This document shows, piece by piece, positions 54,622-63,966 of a DNA stretch of 64,000 bases. The stretch covers positions 248,001 through 312,000 of the forward strand of contig JBBJMP010000006.1 in assembly GCA_037718865.1 (NCBI GenBank), given 5' to 3'. The notes beneath the pieces are model-generated. The model was not told the origin of the DNA. It did not search any database and saw only the letters and a list, made by a program, of their open reading frames with translations. Both the position numbers and the translations under genes were made by a program. Numbering within the stretch: position 1 is the first letter of the stretch; every line of letters starts with the position of its first letter. Source of the stretch: JADCRZ01 sp037718865. GTDB lineage: Bacteria; Bacteroidota; Bacteroidia; Chitinophagales; Chitinophagaceae.

Positions 54622-55765
54622 TCACGTTACTTTTTATGATTTGTTCTTTAATAAGCATAAAAAGTTCTTCTTCCATAGATAATCCACAAATTTCCTTCAA
54701 AACAAACTCAGGTCCTTTTTCCACGATCAGATCAGCTATTTTAAAATTTTTATTTGGATCATTATAATCAAAGCATGCAATGATACCTTCTAACAAACCT
54801 TCAGGATAAATACCATGTTTCAATGCAAGCAAGGCAGGTCCAATCAGCCTGTCGTCTCTACCAAGTTTTCTCGCCGGATCAGCTCCGTTTCTTTCAATGG
54901 GATCAGGAATGTTTTTATCTGCAAATTTTGCAAATGCTGCATTAATCCATTCTTCCTGTTCTTTCCTGTCAAAATCAAATTCAGCTATCTGAGCAAGAGA
55001 CGTTTCGTTAGCAGCTTTTTTGGCTGTTTCAAGAATTTCTGCATCATTTCCTGCCTCGTACAATTGAGAATAACCCTTTTTAGCACCCAGATAAGTAATT
55101 ACTGCATTGATACAATTATATGTATATATTTTTCTTCTCAATTGATTGCCAAAATTATTCAACGGCTTTAATCCATAAACATGAAGGTGTTCTTTGATCG
55201 CATCACCATCGCATGGAAGTTCAAAAAAATTTTGCGCCCGCACAGTCAAAGGAGATTGATTAGCACTTGCCTCAATACATGTTCTAAATATGATAGACTC
55301 GGAAAAACCAACATAATCCGAAAGCCATTTTTCTTTTTCTTCACCAAGATTTTTCTTCACCATTTTTTTAAGAAACCCTGCTGCGCCTGTTAAATTTTCA
55401 CAAGTTATAATAGTAAGAAACTGTTCGGGATTTTTTGTATGCCTATTATTAAGTGCTAAAGCCAGATATTTGGCAAGCTCCTCAAGGTTGTTCCCAAAAA
55501 CAGACGTAAAAACCAAACTGGTCGCAACAAAATCATCATGCCATAAAACATCTTCAATATGATAAACGCCGGATAAATTTATTGTACAACTCATTTTTTC
55601 GTTGTCCAATATCTGAATATCATATTGATTAGCCTTTTTTAGATCATAAATTAGTCGTCGGCTTTTATCAATCAATACTATATCATATCCTCCAAGAAAT
55701 GCGAGATGAGCGGCAAACCCACGTCCTGTTTTACCTGCCCCAAATATCAATGCTGTTTTATTCAT
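54608..55765 (-). CDS. Mannitol-dehydrogenase-family oxidoreductase, paralogue 2
   Basis: 385-residue paralogue of the gene at 52002. Seen: ALIFGAGKTGRGFAAHLAFLGG, the active-site region RRKIYTYNCINAVITYLGAKKG (again Lys and Asn kept, His replaced by Asn), and DPIERNGADPARKLGRDDRL followed by IGPALLALKHG. Overall similarity to paralogue 1 is moderate, so they probably differ in substrate or direction. Its stop overlaps the FGGY kinase start by 14 bp. Confidence 0.85.
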   Translation of the reverse strand: MNKTALIFGAGKTGRGFAAHLAFLGGYDIVLIDKSRRLIYDLKKANQYDIQILDNEKMSCTINLSGVYHIEDVLWHDDFVATSLVFTSVFGNNLEELAKYLALALNNRHTKNPEQFLTIITCENLTGAAGFLKKMVKKNLGEEKEKWLSDYVGFSESIIFRTCIEASANQSPLTVRAQNFFELPCDGDAIKEHLHVYGLKPLNNFGNQLRRKIYTYNCINAVITYLGAKKGYSQLYEAGNDAEILETAKKAANETSLAQIAEFDFDRKEQEEWINAAFAKFADKNIPDPIERNGADPARKLGRDDRLIGPALLALKHGIYPEGLLEGIIACFDYNDPNKNFKIADLIVEKGPEFVLKEICGLSMEEELFMLIKEQIIKSNVNGKK

Positions 55766-55862
55766 ATTAACATTTTGTCATTTCAACGAAGTGCGCTAAC
55801 AGATTCAGTGCAAAGATGCCTGGGCGCGTCATTTGAAAGGACAGGAAAGAAGACATTGACAG

Positions 55863-56906
55863 TCAAGAGATTTTATTTATCAGGATTGCTTTTACTGCTT
55901 CCCGGGTTGAAAGTTTTTCATAAGCTAATTCCCAGTCATCCAAAGGATATACGTGCGTAATCACCTTTCTAACTTTGCCTTCATTTCGTTCCAATATACC
56001 GATGACTTTTATCCATGCATCATGAGATGAAGTAGCGGAAAATACCATTTCTATCACACTTAAAACAGCCTGGTTAAAAGCGAATGGGATCAGAGTATCA
56101 TGTGATATACCTAAAGCGATAAATTTCCCACCTTTTCTTAATAGACTTATTCCCTGATTAATAGCGTCAGGATCGCCCGAACAATCTATAACACAGTCAG
56201 CTCCCCAGCCATCATTCATTTGTTTGACTTTCCCAGGGATATCATCTTCCGTTAATAAGACTGATGTTGCACCAAGCTCTTCTGCCAATCCATAACGAAT
56301 TTTGTTTCTCCGAGTGGAAGCAACACAAACTATATTTCTTGCACCCAGATCGACTAAAGTTATTAAGGTAAATAACCCAATCGGTCCCATACCATAAATT
56401 ACTGTAAAGTCATCTTTTTGAAATCTTCCCCGTTCAAGACAACCGTATACGCATATTGCAAAAGGTTCCGCTACAGCAGCTACTTCCTTTGAAAGGCCCG
56501 GGGGTATTTTATGAACACAATACTCAGGCTGGACAGTATATTCTGTATATACACCCTGAGAAAACCATCCCGGCGATTTCTTCTCAGGACATAGCTCATA
56601 GTGTCCGGAAAGGCAAAGCTTACATTTAAAACAAGCGCCTTTAGCATTTTCGCAAACAACTTTATCACCAGGAACAACATTTCGTACAGCGCTTCCTACC
56701 TCCACTACTGTACCAGTGTATTCATGTCCCACCGTGTTACCATCAGGCATTGTCATTGTTCCATGCAAAACATGAAGGTCAGAAGTACATATTCCGATAG
56801 CATCAATCTGTATCTTAACGTCTGTATCTTTTATAATATCAGGTTCAGCTTCATCTACCATTTTAAAATATACACCGTTATCTGAGTATTTTTTTACAGC
56901 TTTCAT
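55863..56906 (-). CDS. Zinc-dependent alcohol/polyol dehydrogenase (MDR family)
   Basis: 347-residue medium-chain dehydrogenase of the sorbitol/threonine dehydrogenase type. Seen: catalytic zinc ligands C40 (GICTSDLH) and H61-E62 (VGHEYTG), structural zinc cysteines C92, C95, C98 and C106, and the NAD Rossmann motif VIYGMGPIGLFTLI. Probable role is oxidation of a polyol or reduction of a ketose within the fructan locus. 97 bp separate it from paralogue 2 of the mannitol dehydrogenases. Confidence 0.9.
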   Translation of the reverse strand: MKAVKKYSDNGVYFKMVDEAEPDIIKDTDVKIQIDAIGICTSDLHVLHGTMTMPDGNTVGHEYTGTVVEVGSAVRNVVPGDKVVCENAKGACFKCKLCLSGHYELCPEKKSPGWFSQGVYTEYTVQPEYCVHKIPPGLSKEVAAVAEPFAICVYGCLERGRFQKDDFTVIYGMGPIGLFTLITLVDLGARNIVCVASTRRNKIRYGLAEELGATSVLLTEDDIPGKVKQMNDGWGADCVIDCSGDPDAINQGISLLRKGGKFIALGISHDTLIPFAFNQAVLSVIEMVFSATSSHDAWIKVIGILERNEGKVRKVITHVYPLDDWELAYEKLSTREAVKAILINKIS

Positions 56907-56939
56907 TTTTATGTAATTTGTTTAGATGCCAATAAAATT

Positions 56940-58472
56940 TCACCAAATTGTTCCCATCTTCCATGTATCAACTTTGATGACACCAGCTCTTCCCTCCTGG
57001 GCAAATAACTTAATACGATAACCATTCGTGCTTACAGGTTTCAGTTGTTCCGTCAGCACAATCTTCTTGTTTGCATATATCTCAAGTACTTTTCCATCAA
57101 TAAACAAACTTAAATCCAGGTTGTCATTACGATTCAATTCCATAGGTACCGCAATTTGATTAAAGCACAGTGACTTTTTTTCTACATCATAAAAAACCTT
57201 AGTGTCTTCTAATACATCCAGGAATTCTATCCCAAAGTTTTTTGAGGTACCAGGTTTTATGACAGCTTTAATTTCCAGGTGCAAACCTTGAACACCTTCC
57301 AGAACTTTTGAGCTATCTGCAGTGATAGGAATCCCTGAAAATTCCCTGTGATCACTGCGCAGTGAGCTCAGTTCCTCAGCTGGTTCGAAATTAAGCAGGC
57401 CATCGGCATTTAATGTCACCACCCGTGGTATTGTCTGCAAGCCAGACCACCCGGCTTTTATATTTTCCCGCACGTCATTATTTACTTTCCTCCATCCGCC
57501 AGCCCATCCCCACATGATTCGACGACCTTTGTCGTCCAGAACAAATAGCGGCACATAAATACCACCATCTTCAACGGAAGGTGCTTCACCGTAGTCCAGC
57601 CTGCCGCGTTTTTCAGGAATAAACCGATGATTTTCATATCTTCCGACGAGATAAGTCGTCTTATCAGACAAAACCAATACATATTTATTTCCTAAAGGGA
57701 AGAAAGCAGGGCATTCACAAAACGGAGCGTCTCCAAGAAAGTCAAATTCTGAACTATCAGCCCGGTAAAACGGATGCATGTATTCCCAATCAATAAGATT
57801 GGATGACTTATAAAGAGGAAGCACCGGTCCCTTACCGCCTGCCAGGCCTGAACCAATTATCATATACCAGGTATTTCCTTCTTTCCAAACCCAGGGATCC
57901 CGCATGCTTCCTGTGGTTTGTAAACCAGGAGGTGGTCCTTTGACAACAGGATTATTGGGATACTTGGTAAAAGTAGCCAGATCATGATCTTTGCTGGTAG
58001 CCATCCAGATATCGACATTATTAATAGTATAAAGTGCGGTACCGGTTCCATTGTTGTCTACCACAACCCCGGAGAAAAGGTGGGGATCATTGGGTCGTCC
58101 ATGCAGCGAAGGTTTAAGTGCAATAGGCATATGCTTCCAGTGCACCAGGTCAGTACTAACAGCATGGCCCCAGGTTCTTTGAGGTCTTTCGCCTGGCTTC
58201 AGACCGATACGGCCGTAGGGATTATCCCGAACAAAAGAAAACTGGTAAAAAAAATGATAAGCACCTTTTAAATAAGCCGGGTGCGGGTCGTTCATCCAGC
58301 CATAGGGAGGCGCCAGATGATATTTTGGATAATACGGGTCAGTTACTTCCCATTTTGCGACTGTATCAATGCCAACAGGTTTTATATTTTTTATCTTTTG
58401 TGATTGAGTTAAACCGGGTAATCCGGCAACAATCAGACTTAATGCAAGGAATTTCAATATTTTCTTTTTCAT
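56940..58472 (-). CDS. GH32 beta-fructosidase (levanase/inulinase/invertase type)
   Basis: 510-residue exported glycoside hydrolase acting on beta-fructosides by a retaining mechanism. Seen: signal peptide (LALSLIVAGLPGLTQSQ), nucleophile motif GWMNDPHPAYLKG (D62), the RDP motif GSMRDPWVW (D192), and the acid/base ECP motif CECPAFFPL (E253), all in the expected order, followed by the C-terminal beta-sandwich (LSLFIDGKVLEIYANKKI). The motif is NDPH rather than NDPN, a common minor variant. No lipobox, so periplasmic or secreted. Defines the locus substrate as a fructan or fructoside; exo or endo mode is not readable. Confidence 0.92.
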   Translation of the reverse strand: MKKKILKFLALSLIVAGLPGLTQSQKIKNIKPVGIDTVAKWEVTDPYYPKYHLAPPYGWMNDPHPAYLKGAYHFFYQFSFVRDNPYGRIGLKPGERPQRTWGHAVSTDLVHWKHMPIALKPSLHGRPNDPHLFSGVVVDNNGTGTALYTINNVDIWMATSKDHDLATFTKYPNNPVVKGPPPGLQTTGSMRDPWVWKEGNTWYMIIGSGLAGGKGPVLPLYKSSNLIDWEYMHPFYRADSSEFDFLGDAPFCECPAFFPLGNKYVLVLSDKTTYLVGRYENHRFIPEKRGRLDYGEAPSVEDGGIYVPLFVLDDKGRRIMWGWAGGWRKVNNDVRENIKAGWSGLQTIPRVVTLNADGLLNFEPAEELSSLRSDHREFSGIPITADSSKVLEGVQGLHLEIKAVIKPGTSKNFGIEFLDVLEDTKVFYDVEKKSLCFNQIAVPMELNRNDNLDLSLFIDGKVLEIYANKKIVLTEQLKPVSTNGYRIKLFAQEGRAGVIKVDTWKMGTIW

Positions 58473-58621
58473 TGTGACTCCAATATTTTTAGTAAATGAT
58501 TCAACATTTCAACTGAGAATGGATTGATTGTATTAGATGGTAATGCTCAACTACCTTGCATTCATGTATCATATCCCGTGCATGAATTATGACGCCGATA
58601 TAAAGATTATATGTTATTAAA

Positions 58622-60340
58622 TTAATAACCTACGTTCTGCTTTAATAAACCATTGGTCAACGTAATCTGATTCTGAGGAATAGGGAGATACTCATCTCTG
58701 CCAACTACAAAATTTGCTGACGCAATATTGAGATACTTTGATTTTTCCTGTGCGAAGTACGTATTCGTAAAATTCCCAGCTATTCCCCATCGGACAAGGT
58801 CGAAGAAATGACAATCTTCCAATGCGAATTCCAATCGCCTTTCAAACCGTAGGGCTTTTCTGGCATAATCCTGCGTCCAGGTGCAGTTTACACCATCTAT
58901 ATAAGGATTGATCCGATAATTAGAAACAAATGTGCCGTTGGCGTACTTCAACATACCTGTACTGTTTGAGGCCCTTGTTCTCACCTGATTTATAAGAGGC
59001 AAAGCCAGATTTTGGTTACCTAACTCAATATAGGCTTCAGCGAGCCAAAGTAGAATGTCGTCATAGCGAAGGATGGTAATGTTTGTTGCGCTTCCAAAAA
59101 ATGCTCCGTATTTCTTAAAACAGGAACATGTGTATTGTGCATTATTTTTCATCCCTGTATACTGTCCATATATTTCCGGTACACGTTGCCAATTTTTCTG
59201 AGCAATAAAAGTTGGTATGTATTTATACGGATGTGTGGGAATACCAACGGTATGGTCAAGACGGGGATCAACACCATTCGTCCAGAAATCTATTGAATCT
59301 TTCATGTCCACGCTATTCCAGGTGTCAATGAATGGAATACCGTTAGGATCAGTTTTAAAGGCATTCACCAAATTCTGTGATGGTGCATGAAATGAACAGC
59401 ACCCATAGGGCGCAGCCATGTTGTAGGTTCCACTGTGAGCCTTGTCGATTCTACCATCTGTGGTTCCATCATTTATGGAATACTGAATGGCAAATATTGA
59501 CTCCGTGTTATTTTCAGAGAAGGGAAATAGGAAATTATGACCAAAATCGCTTATTAAACTTTTGCCACCGGAACTTATTACATTGTTGCATAATGTAACA
59601 ACATTATTGAGCTTCGTTTGATTAATGGCCGTTACCTGATTTTTTACGTCCTGCTCGTAGGCTGCATAAAGGTTGACTTTAACGAGATAAGACCAGGCTG
59701 CCACTTTTGTGGGCCTGCCTACCTGTGTTTGCGTTAGAGGCAAATTATCCACGCCATTCTGGAAATCAGCAGCGATTAAATCCCATAACTGAATATTTGT
59801 TAAACTTGAATTGTCAACCAAAGCTGCATTTTGAACGGTATCGCTTACGTATGGTACATTTTTAAACATTATTTTTAAAAGGAACTGAAGATGTCCTCTT
59901 AAAAAGCGCATTTCGGCTATGCGTTGGGTTTTATTTGGAAACTCAGCCTCAGAAAGATTTTTCAACTTTCTTAAGGCTATATTGGCCCTTCCAATTCCTT
60001 CATAGATGCCAATCCAGGTATTATCTATTTGAACAATATCCGGGGCTACGAGGTTGAATTTCTCAAACCTGTCGTACCAGGGTGAATCACTTACACCGCC
60101 ACCACCTTTATAAGCATCACCACCCCGGATACTTGCCCATGCCCACATTCCGGTGAACTGAACATGCCTGTCGTCATTGCCTATCGAGGCATATGCCGCA
60201 ATACACAACTGTTCGACTGTGGAAGGTGAATTAAGTTGGTCGTCGCTGACTATTCCTTTTGGTGTATAATCAAGGAACTTTCTACAGGAAATACCTGTTA
60301 TTAAGGCTATTGTAAGTATGAATAAAATGATATTTTTCAT
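58622..60340 (-). CDS. susD: SusD-like outer-membrane glycan-binding lipoprotein
   Basis: 572-residue SusD/RagB-family lipoprotein (lipobox ITGISC, C19) that caps the SusC channel and binds the oligosaccharide at the surface. Seen: KFLDYTPKGIVSDD near the N-terminus, the TPR-like helices (YEGIGRANIALRKLKNLSEA, AEMRFLRGHLQFLLKIMF), and the family C-terminus (LRYDDILLWLAEAYIELGN, RKALRFERRLEFALEDCHF, FDLVRWG, YLPIPQNQI). 18 bp after susC. Confidence 0.93.
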   Translation of the reverse strand: MKNIILFILTIALITGISCRKFLDYTPKGIVSDDQLNSPSTVEQLCIAAYASIGNDDRHVQFTGMWAWASIRGGDAYKGGGGVSDSPWYDRFEKFNLVAPDIVQIDNTWIGIYEGIGRANIALRKLKNLSEAEFPNKTQRIAEMRFLRGHLQFLLKIMFKNVPYVSDTVQNAALVDNSSLTNIQLWDLIAADFQNGVDNLPLTQTQVGRPTKVAAWSYLVKVNLYAAYEQDVKNQVTAINQTKLNNVVTLCNNVISSGGKSLISDFGHNFLFPFSENNTESIFAIQYSINDGTTDGRIDKAHSGTYNMAAPYGCCSFHAPSQNLVNAFKTDPNGIPFIDTWNSVDMKDSIDFWTNGVDPRLDHTVGIPTHPYKYIPTFIAQKNWQRVPEIYGQYTGMKNNAQYTCSCFKKYGAFFGSATNITILRYDDILLWLAEAYIELGNQNLALPLINQVRTRASNSTGMLKYANGTFVSNYRINPYIDGVNCTWTQDYARKALRFERRLEFALEDCHFFDLVRWGIAGNFTNTYFAQEKSKYLNIASANFVVGRDEYLPIPQNQITLTNGLLKQNVGY

Positions 60341-60358
60341 GATTTTGCTTTTATCGGG

Positions 60359-63300
60359 TTAAAATGTCACGTTTACTCCTAGTGAGTAATTCACTGGTCT
60401 CGGATAGAGACTGCCTGGGTCTTCCGGATCCATAGCCGTAAATGCATCTTTGCCTTTTTTCCTGAATAGTAAAATACTATTTTCAGCTAATGCATAAATT
60501 CGCAACTGCTGCATCCCTATCTTTTGGAGGATTGTTTTTGAGAGAGTATATCCCAATTGCACTGTACGCAACTTGAAGTAATCACCATTTTGAGCAAAAT
60601 AACTGGAAAACCGGGAAAGCTCACTATTTGCATCGACGAGCGTTAACATAGGTATTGTGGAACTCGTATTTTGTGGTGTCCAGGCATTCAATACACGTTT
60701 ACCCATATTCATTCCACTGGCAATAAAATCGGTGGAGCCCCTAATACTATTGTTAATTTTCCTGCCATAAATTCCATTGCCGAACAAGGATACATCAAAA
60801 TTCTTATAATAAAGTTGAACATTTATACCATAATCACCTTTAGGCAGTTGATCCCCCAGCCAATCCTGATCCAATTGATTTATTATCCGGTCTCCATTTA
60901 AGTCTGCATATCTGATTCTTCCTATCCTTTTACCAGGTTGTGTTGCTGCTTCGTCCACTTCTGCCTGGGTCTGGAAGATACCTTGTGCAACATATCCGAA
61001 CAGTTCCAGTGGTGAATGTCCCAATATGGTTTTTTCGGTATTTCCCGGGTAGGCCCTCACAACAGAAGCCGGTAATTTCGTTACCTTATTATTAAATGAT
61101 CCTACATTCACACCAACGCTAAAAGTCAGGTCTCCAACATGATCACGGTAACCAGCGGTAATCTCAAATCCTTTGTTTTCTACTGTAGCGCCATTTTGCC
61201 ACTGGCTACCTCCTTCTCCGATTGTTGCAACATAAGGTGGCCTAATCAAGATATTCGAAGTTGTACGTGAAAAATAATCAAATGAACCATACACTTTTTC
61301 TTGAAATAGTCCGAAATCAACACCTGTATTGATTTCTTCAGTAGTTTCCCACTTCAGGTTTGGATTGGCAAGTTGAACCCGGGCGTAGCCGGAGGGTAGG
61401 GTACCCCCGTTTGCGCCATTAATATCGTATCCGGTACCGGTAGTTCTTGTTCCGGTATTGGTACCATAGTTTGTCATATATTGTCCAAATCTTGAATCAT
61501 CTCCAATTTCCTGGTTTCCGACTCTGCCCCATCCGGCCCTTATTTTGAGATTTGAAATAGCTACTATATTTTGGAAGAATGATTCGTTGTTCAATCTCCA
61601 TCCAGCGGAAACGGAAGGAAATAAACCGAACTCGTTTTCGGTACCGAATCTTGAGGAGCCATCACGGCGTAAGGTCATAGCCAGCAAATATTTGTCTGCA
61701 TAATTATAATTCACTTTACCAAAATAAGAAAGTAACTGATTCCCTATTTGGTTTCCTGAGGTTGTTTGATTACCCGTTCCGGCGCTAAGCTGGTAATAAT
61801 TAATATCTTCAAGAGCAAATCCTTCTTTGTAACCAATTAATGTTCTGTACTGGTTTTTGATTGCTTCCGTTCCCAAAAGAATACTTGCAATGTGCTTACC
61901 AAATACTACATCATAATTTGCTGTATTTGACCATGTCCAGTTAAGTCGATGGTTTTGTTCTACCTGCATGTAGTTTATAGACCGGCCAATGAAACCTTCC
62001 TGAAATGCGGGATACCTGGCAAAGTTATAACCCCCTATATAGTCGATTCCAAAATTCGATCGAATGAGCAAATTTTTTATTGGCGTTATTTCTGCATAAA
62101 CATTACCGAAAATATTATAATTACGATTAAAGTTGTCTTTATACAGAGTTAACATGTGAAGTGGATTATTGCGATCAGAAAATCCTCCACCGATGGGACC
62201 TGCAAATTTTCCGTCAGTTCTGTATACCGGCAAGATAGGCTGTAGAAATCTTGCGAGGTTAATCATGTCTGAGCCACCAAGGTCTGTGGGCATCGGCATA
62301 TCACGATCGAGGGATAACTGTACATTTTCACCAATTTTCAACTTATTTTTAATAATGTCAAAGGAGGTATTTACCCGAGCGGCATATCTACGGTATTGCG
62401 AATGTCTTATGATTCCTTGATTATTAAGGTAATTGAAACCAATCAGCATAGTTGAATTTTCGGTTCCGTTGGATATGCTAATGTCTGTATTAGTAATAGA
62501 TCCATTGTGAAACACTTCATCCTGCCAATCCGTATTTGCAGAAGGCGTCAATCCGTTAGGATTACCTCCGATCCAGGGTACAGTATTTACGGATTCAAGA
62601 ACTGCGACTCCATTGGCATCAATACGCGAAACATAAGTATAAAGAGCCTGGTGGGCTGTTACAGGGGTCTTATCATTGATACTTGCCTGCCAAAGCACCT
62701 GTCCTCGTTGATGGGTATTTAAAACTGGCAGCTTTTGTGTAAATACCTGGCGGGTATAGGAGGAATTCAACTTCACCTGCATTTTTGAACTTCCACGTTT
62801 GGTTGTAACAATCACCACGCCGTTCGAAGCCCTCGCACCATAGATGGAGGCTGCAGTAGCGTCTTTGAGAACCTGTATAGATTCAATCATGCTAGGTTCT
62901 ATGTTCCGGAATTGTTGTTGATTCAAGGTAGGGACACCATCAATAATAAAAAGTGGGTTGGTATTACCCAACGTATTCAAGCCGCGGATCAGCAGTCTAT
63001 TTTGTCCCCCGTTAGGTCTGCCATCCACTTCAATGAACACTCCTGGAATTCGTCCCTGGAGAGCCGTTATGGTACTTGAACCTGGTAAATCACTTATAGC
63101 TGAAGGATTAACGATAGATACTGCTCCTGTCAAATCCACTTTTCTTTGGGTAGAGTATCCGGTAACCACAACTTTTTCAAGAGAAGTGGTTTCGGTTTCA
63201 AGTGTTACGTCGATAATGGATTTACCTGCAAATGGCACTTCTTTAGTTGTGTATCCCACATACGAAAACACCAGGGTTCCGTTTTCGGTAACAGTGATGG

Positions 63301-63652
63301 AGTAATTTCCACTTCCATTCGTTGAAGTACCAATGTTTGTTCCTTTTACCGAAATGCTTACTCCTGCCAAAGGTTTCCCTTTTGAATCGGTAACTTTTCC
63401 ATGTACACTATCAGCTTCTGGGGTATAATTAAACTTACTTTCTTTTAAAGGTGTATCAGTAACATCGGCTATAAGTTGACTTTTAAGAGGTAAGGCAAAA
63501 AGCAATTGAGCTGAGGTAGATATGAGTATAGAAATTGTTGCTATTCCTATCCGCCTGACTCTTTTAATGATTGGTTTATCAATTAAACGACTTTGATTCG
63601 GTGGTTGTTTATAAAGATTCTGAAAATTTTCAGCATTTATTAGAGAATTCAT
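60359..63652 (-). CDS. susC: SusC-like TonB-dependent outer-membrane transporter
   Basis: 1097-residue SusC/RagA-family porin. Seen: an N-terminal cytoplasmic-looking basic stretch and a hydrophobic segment (IGIATISILISTSAQLLFAL, residues 36-55) as an atypically placed signal, a carboxypeptidase-regulatory-like domain (VHGKVTDSKGKPLAGVSISV), the TonB-box region, a plug (SLEKVVVTGYSTQRKVDLTG, ALQGRIPGVFIEVDG, NPLFIIDGVPTLN, IQVLKDATAASIYGARASNG) and the barrel ending in GVNVTF. No STN domain, so no direct anti-sigma signalling. First gene of the locus; its leader has hairpins and a promoter-like element. Confidence 0.93.
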   Translation of the reverse strand: MNSLINAENFQNLYKQPPNQSRLIDKPIIKRVRRIGIATISILISTSAQLLFALPLKSQLIADVTDTPLKESKFNYTPEADSVHGKVTDSKGKPLAGVSISVKGTNIGTSTNGSGNYSITVTENGTLVFSYVGYTTKEVPFAGKSIIDVTLETETTSLEKVVVTGYSTQRKVDLTGAVSIVNPSAISDLPGSSTITALQGRIPGVFIEVDGRPNGGQNRLLIRGLNTLGNTNPLFIIDGVPTLNQQQFRNIEPSMIESIQVLKDATAASIYGARASNGVVIVTTKRGSSKMQVKLNSSYTRQVFTQKLPVLNTHQRGQVLWQASINDKTPVTAHQALYTYVSRIDANGVAVLESVNTVPWIGGNPNGLTPSANTDWQDEVFHNGSITNTDISISNGTENSTMLIGFNYLNNQGIIRHSQYRRYAARVNTSFDIIKNKLKIGENVQLSLDRDMPMPTDLGGSDMINLARFLQPILPVYRTDGKFAGPIGGGFSDRNNPLHMLTLYKDNFNRNYNIFGNVYAEITPIKNLLIRSNFGIDYIGGYNFARYPAFQEGFIGRSINYMQVEQNHRLNWTWSNTANYDVVFGKHIASILLGTEAIKNQYRTLIGYKEGFALEDINYYQLSAGTGNQTTSGNQIGNQLLSYFGKVNYNYADKYLLAMTLRRDGSSRFGTENEFGLFPSVSAGWRLNNESFFQNIVAISNLKIRAGWGRVGNQEIGDDSRFGQYMTNYGTNTGTRTTGTGYDINGANGGTLPSGYARVQLANPNLKWETTEEINTGVDFGLFQEKVYGSFDYFSRTTSNILIRPPYVATIGEGGSQWQNGATVENKGFEITAGYRDHVGDLTFSVGVNVGSFNNKVTKLPASVVRAYPGNTEKTILGHSPLELFGYVAQGIFQTQAEVDEAATQPGKRIGRIRYADLNGDRIINQLDQDWLGDQLPKGDYGINVQLYYKNFDVSLFGNGIYGRKINNSIRGSTDFIASGMNMGKRVLNAWTPQNTSSTIPMLTLVDANSELSRFSSYFAQNGDYFKLRTVQLGYTLSKTILQKIGMQQLRIYALAENSILLFRKKGKDAFTAMDPEDPGSLYPRPVNYSLGVNVTF

Positions 63653-63711
63653 GACGTTGGTTTTATTAAGTTAATAAGGACTCTAATTTGCCAGGAAAAT
63701 TTAAAACATGT

Positions 63712-63735
63712 GTGTATTGACGGCAGTCGATACAC
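63712..63735. promoter_or_regulatory. Inverted repeat in the susC leader, possible operator or RNA hairpin
   Basis: GTGTATTGAC (63712-63721) and GTCGATACAC (63726-63735) form a 10-bp stem with one mismatch and a GGCA loop, 60 bp upstream of the susC start. Position within the transcribed leader fits an RNA hairpin or a roadblock operator. Confidence 0.45.
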
Positions 63736-63744
63736 AGCAATAAT

Positions 63745-63772
63745 CCTCTGAATTTTTTTTCAGAGGTTTTTT
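63745..63772 (+). terminator. Hairpin with T-tail in the susC leader, antisense direction
   Basis: CCTCTGAA-TTTTTT-TTCAGAGG followed by TTTTTT on the plus strand is a standard intrinsic terminator for plus-strand transcripts, although the only gene here is on the minus strand. It could end a small antisense RNA covering the susC start, or act as a hairpin in the sense leader (which lacks the U-tail). Confidence 0.5.
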
Positions 63773-63936
63773 AAGGGAACTCTCTTCCTGGTTAGACTTT
63801 AAGTTAATTACTCTCTGGAAGGTAAGTGAATGAACTATTAATTATCACTATAGATTTTGTGGTTAGGCGTATAGGCTACCCCATTAAATTCGTTTACCTT
63901 TTTATGTCCTGTCAATTTTTTTACCTATTCCTACAT

Positions 63937-63966
63937 CAAATTTAATTATTTAAACGATTAAGCAAA
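63937..63966 (-). promoter_or_regulatory. Candidate promoter of the susC operon
   Basis: On the minus strand TTTG (63966-63963), 18 bp, then TAAATTTG (63944-63937) approximates the Bacteroidota TTTG-N19-21-TAnnTTTG promoter. It predicts a start near 63930 and a leader of about 275 nt. Positions 63653-64000 contain no ORF, only this promoter candidate and the two inverted repeats. Confidence 0.45.

Noticed and set aside
58560..58587. ATTCATG/CATGAAT inverted repeat between susD and GH32 as an operator
   Set aside because: Seven-base arms with a 14-nt spacer, in an intra-operon gap; could be chance or an mRNA-processing hairpin, not enough to call.
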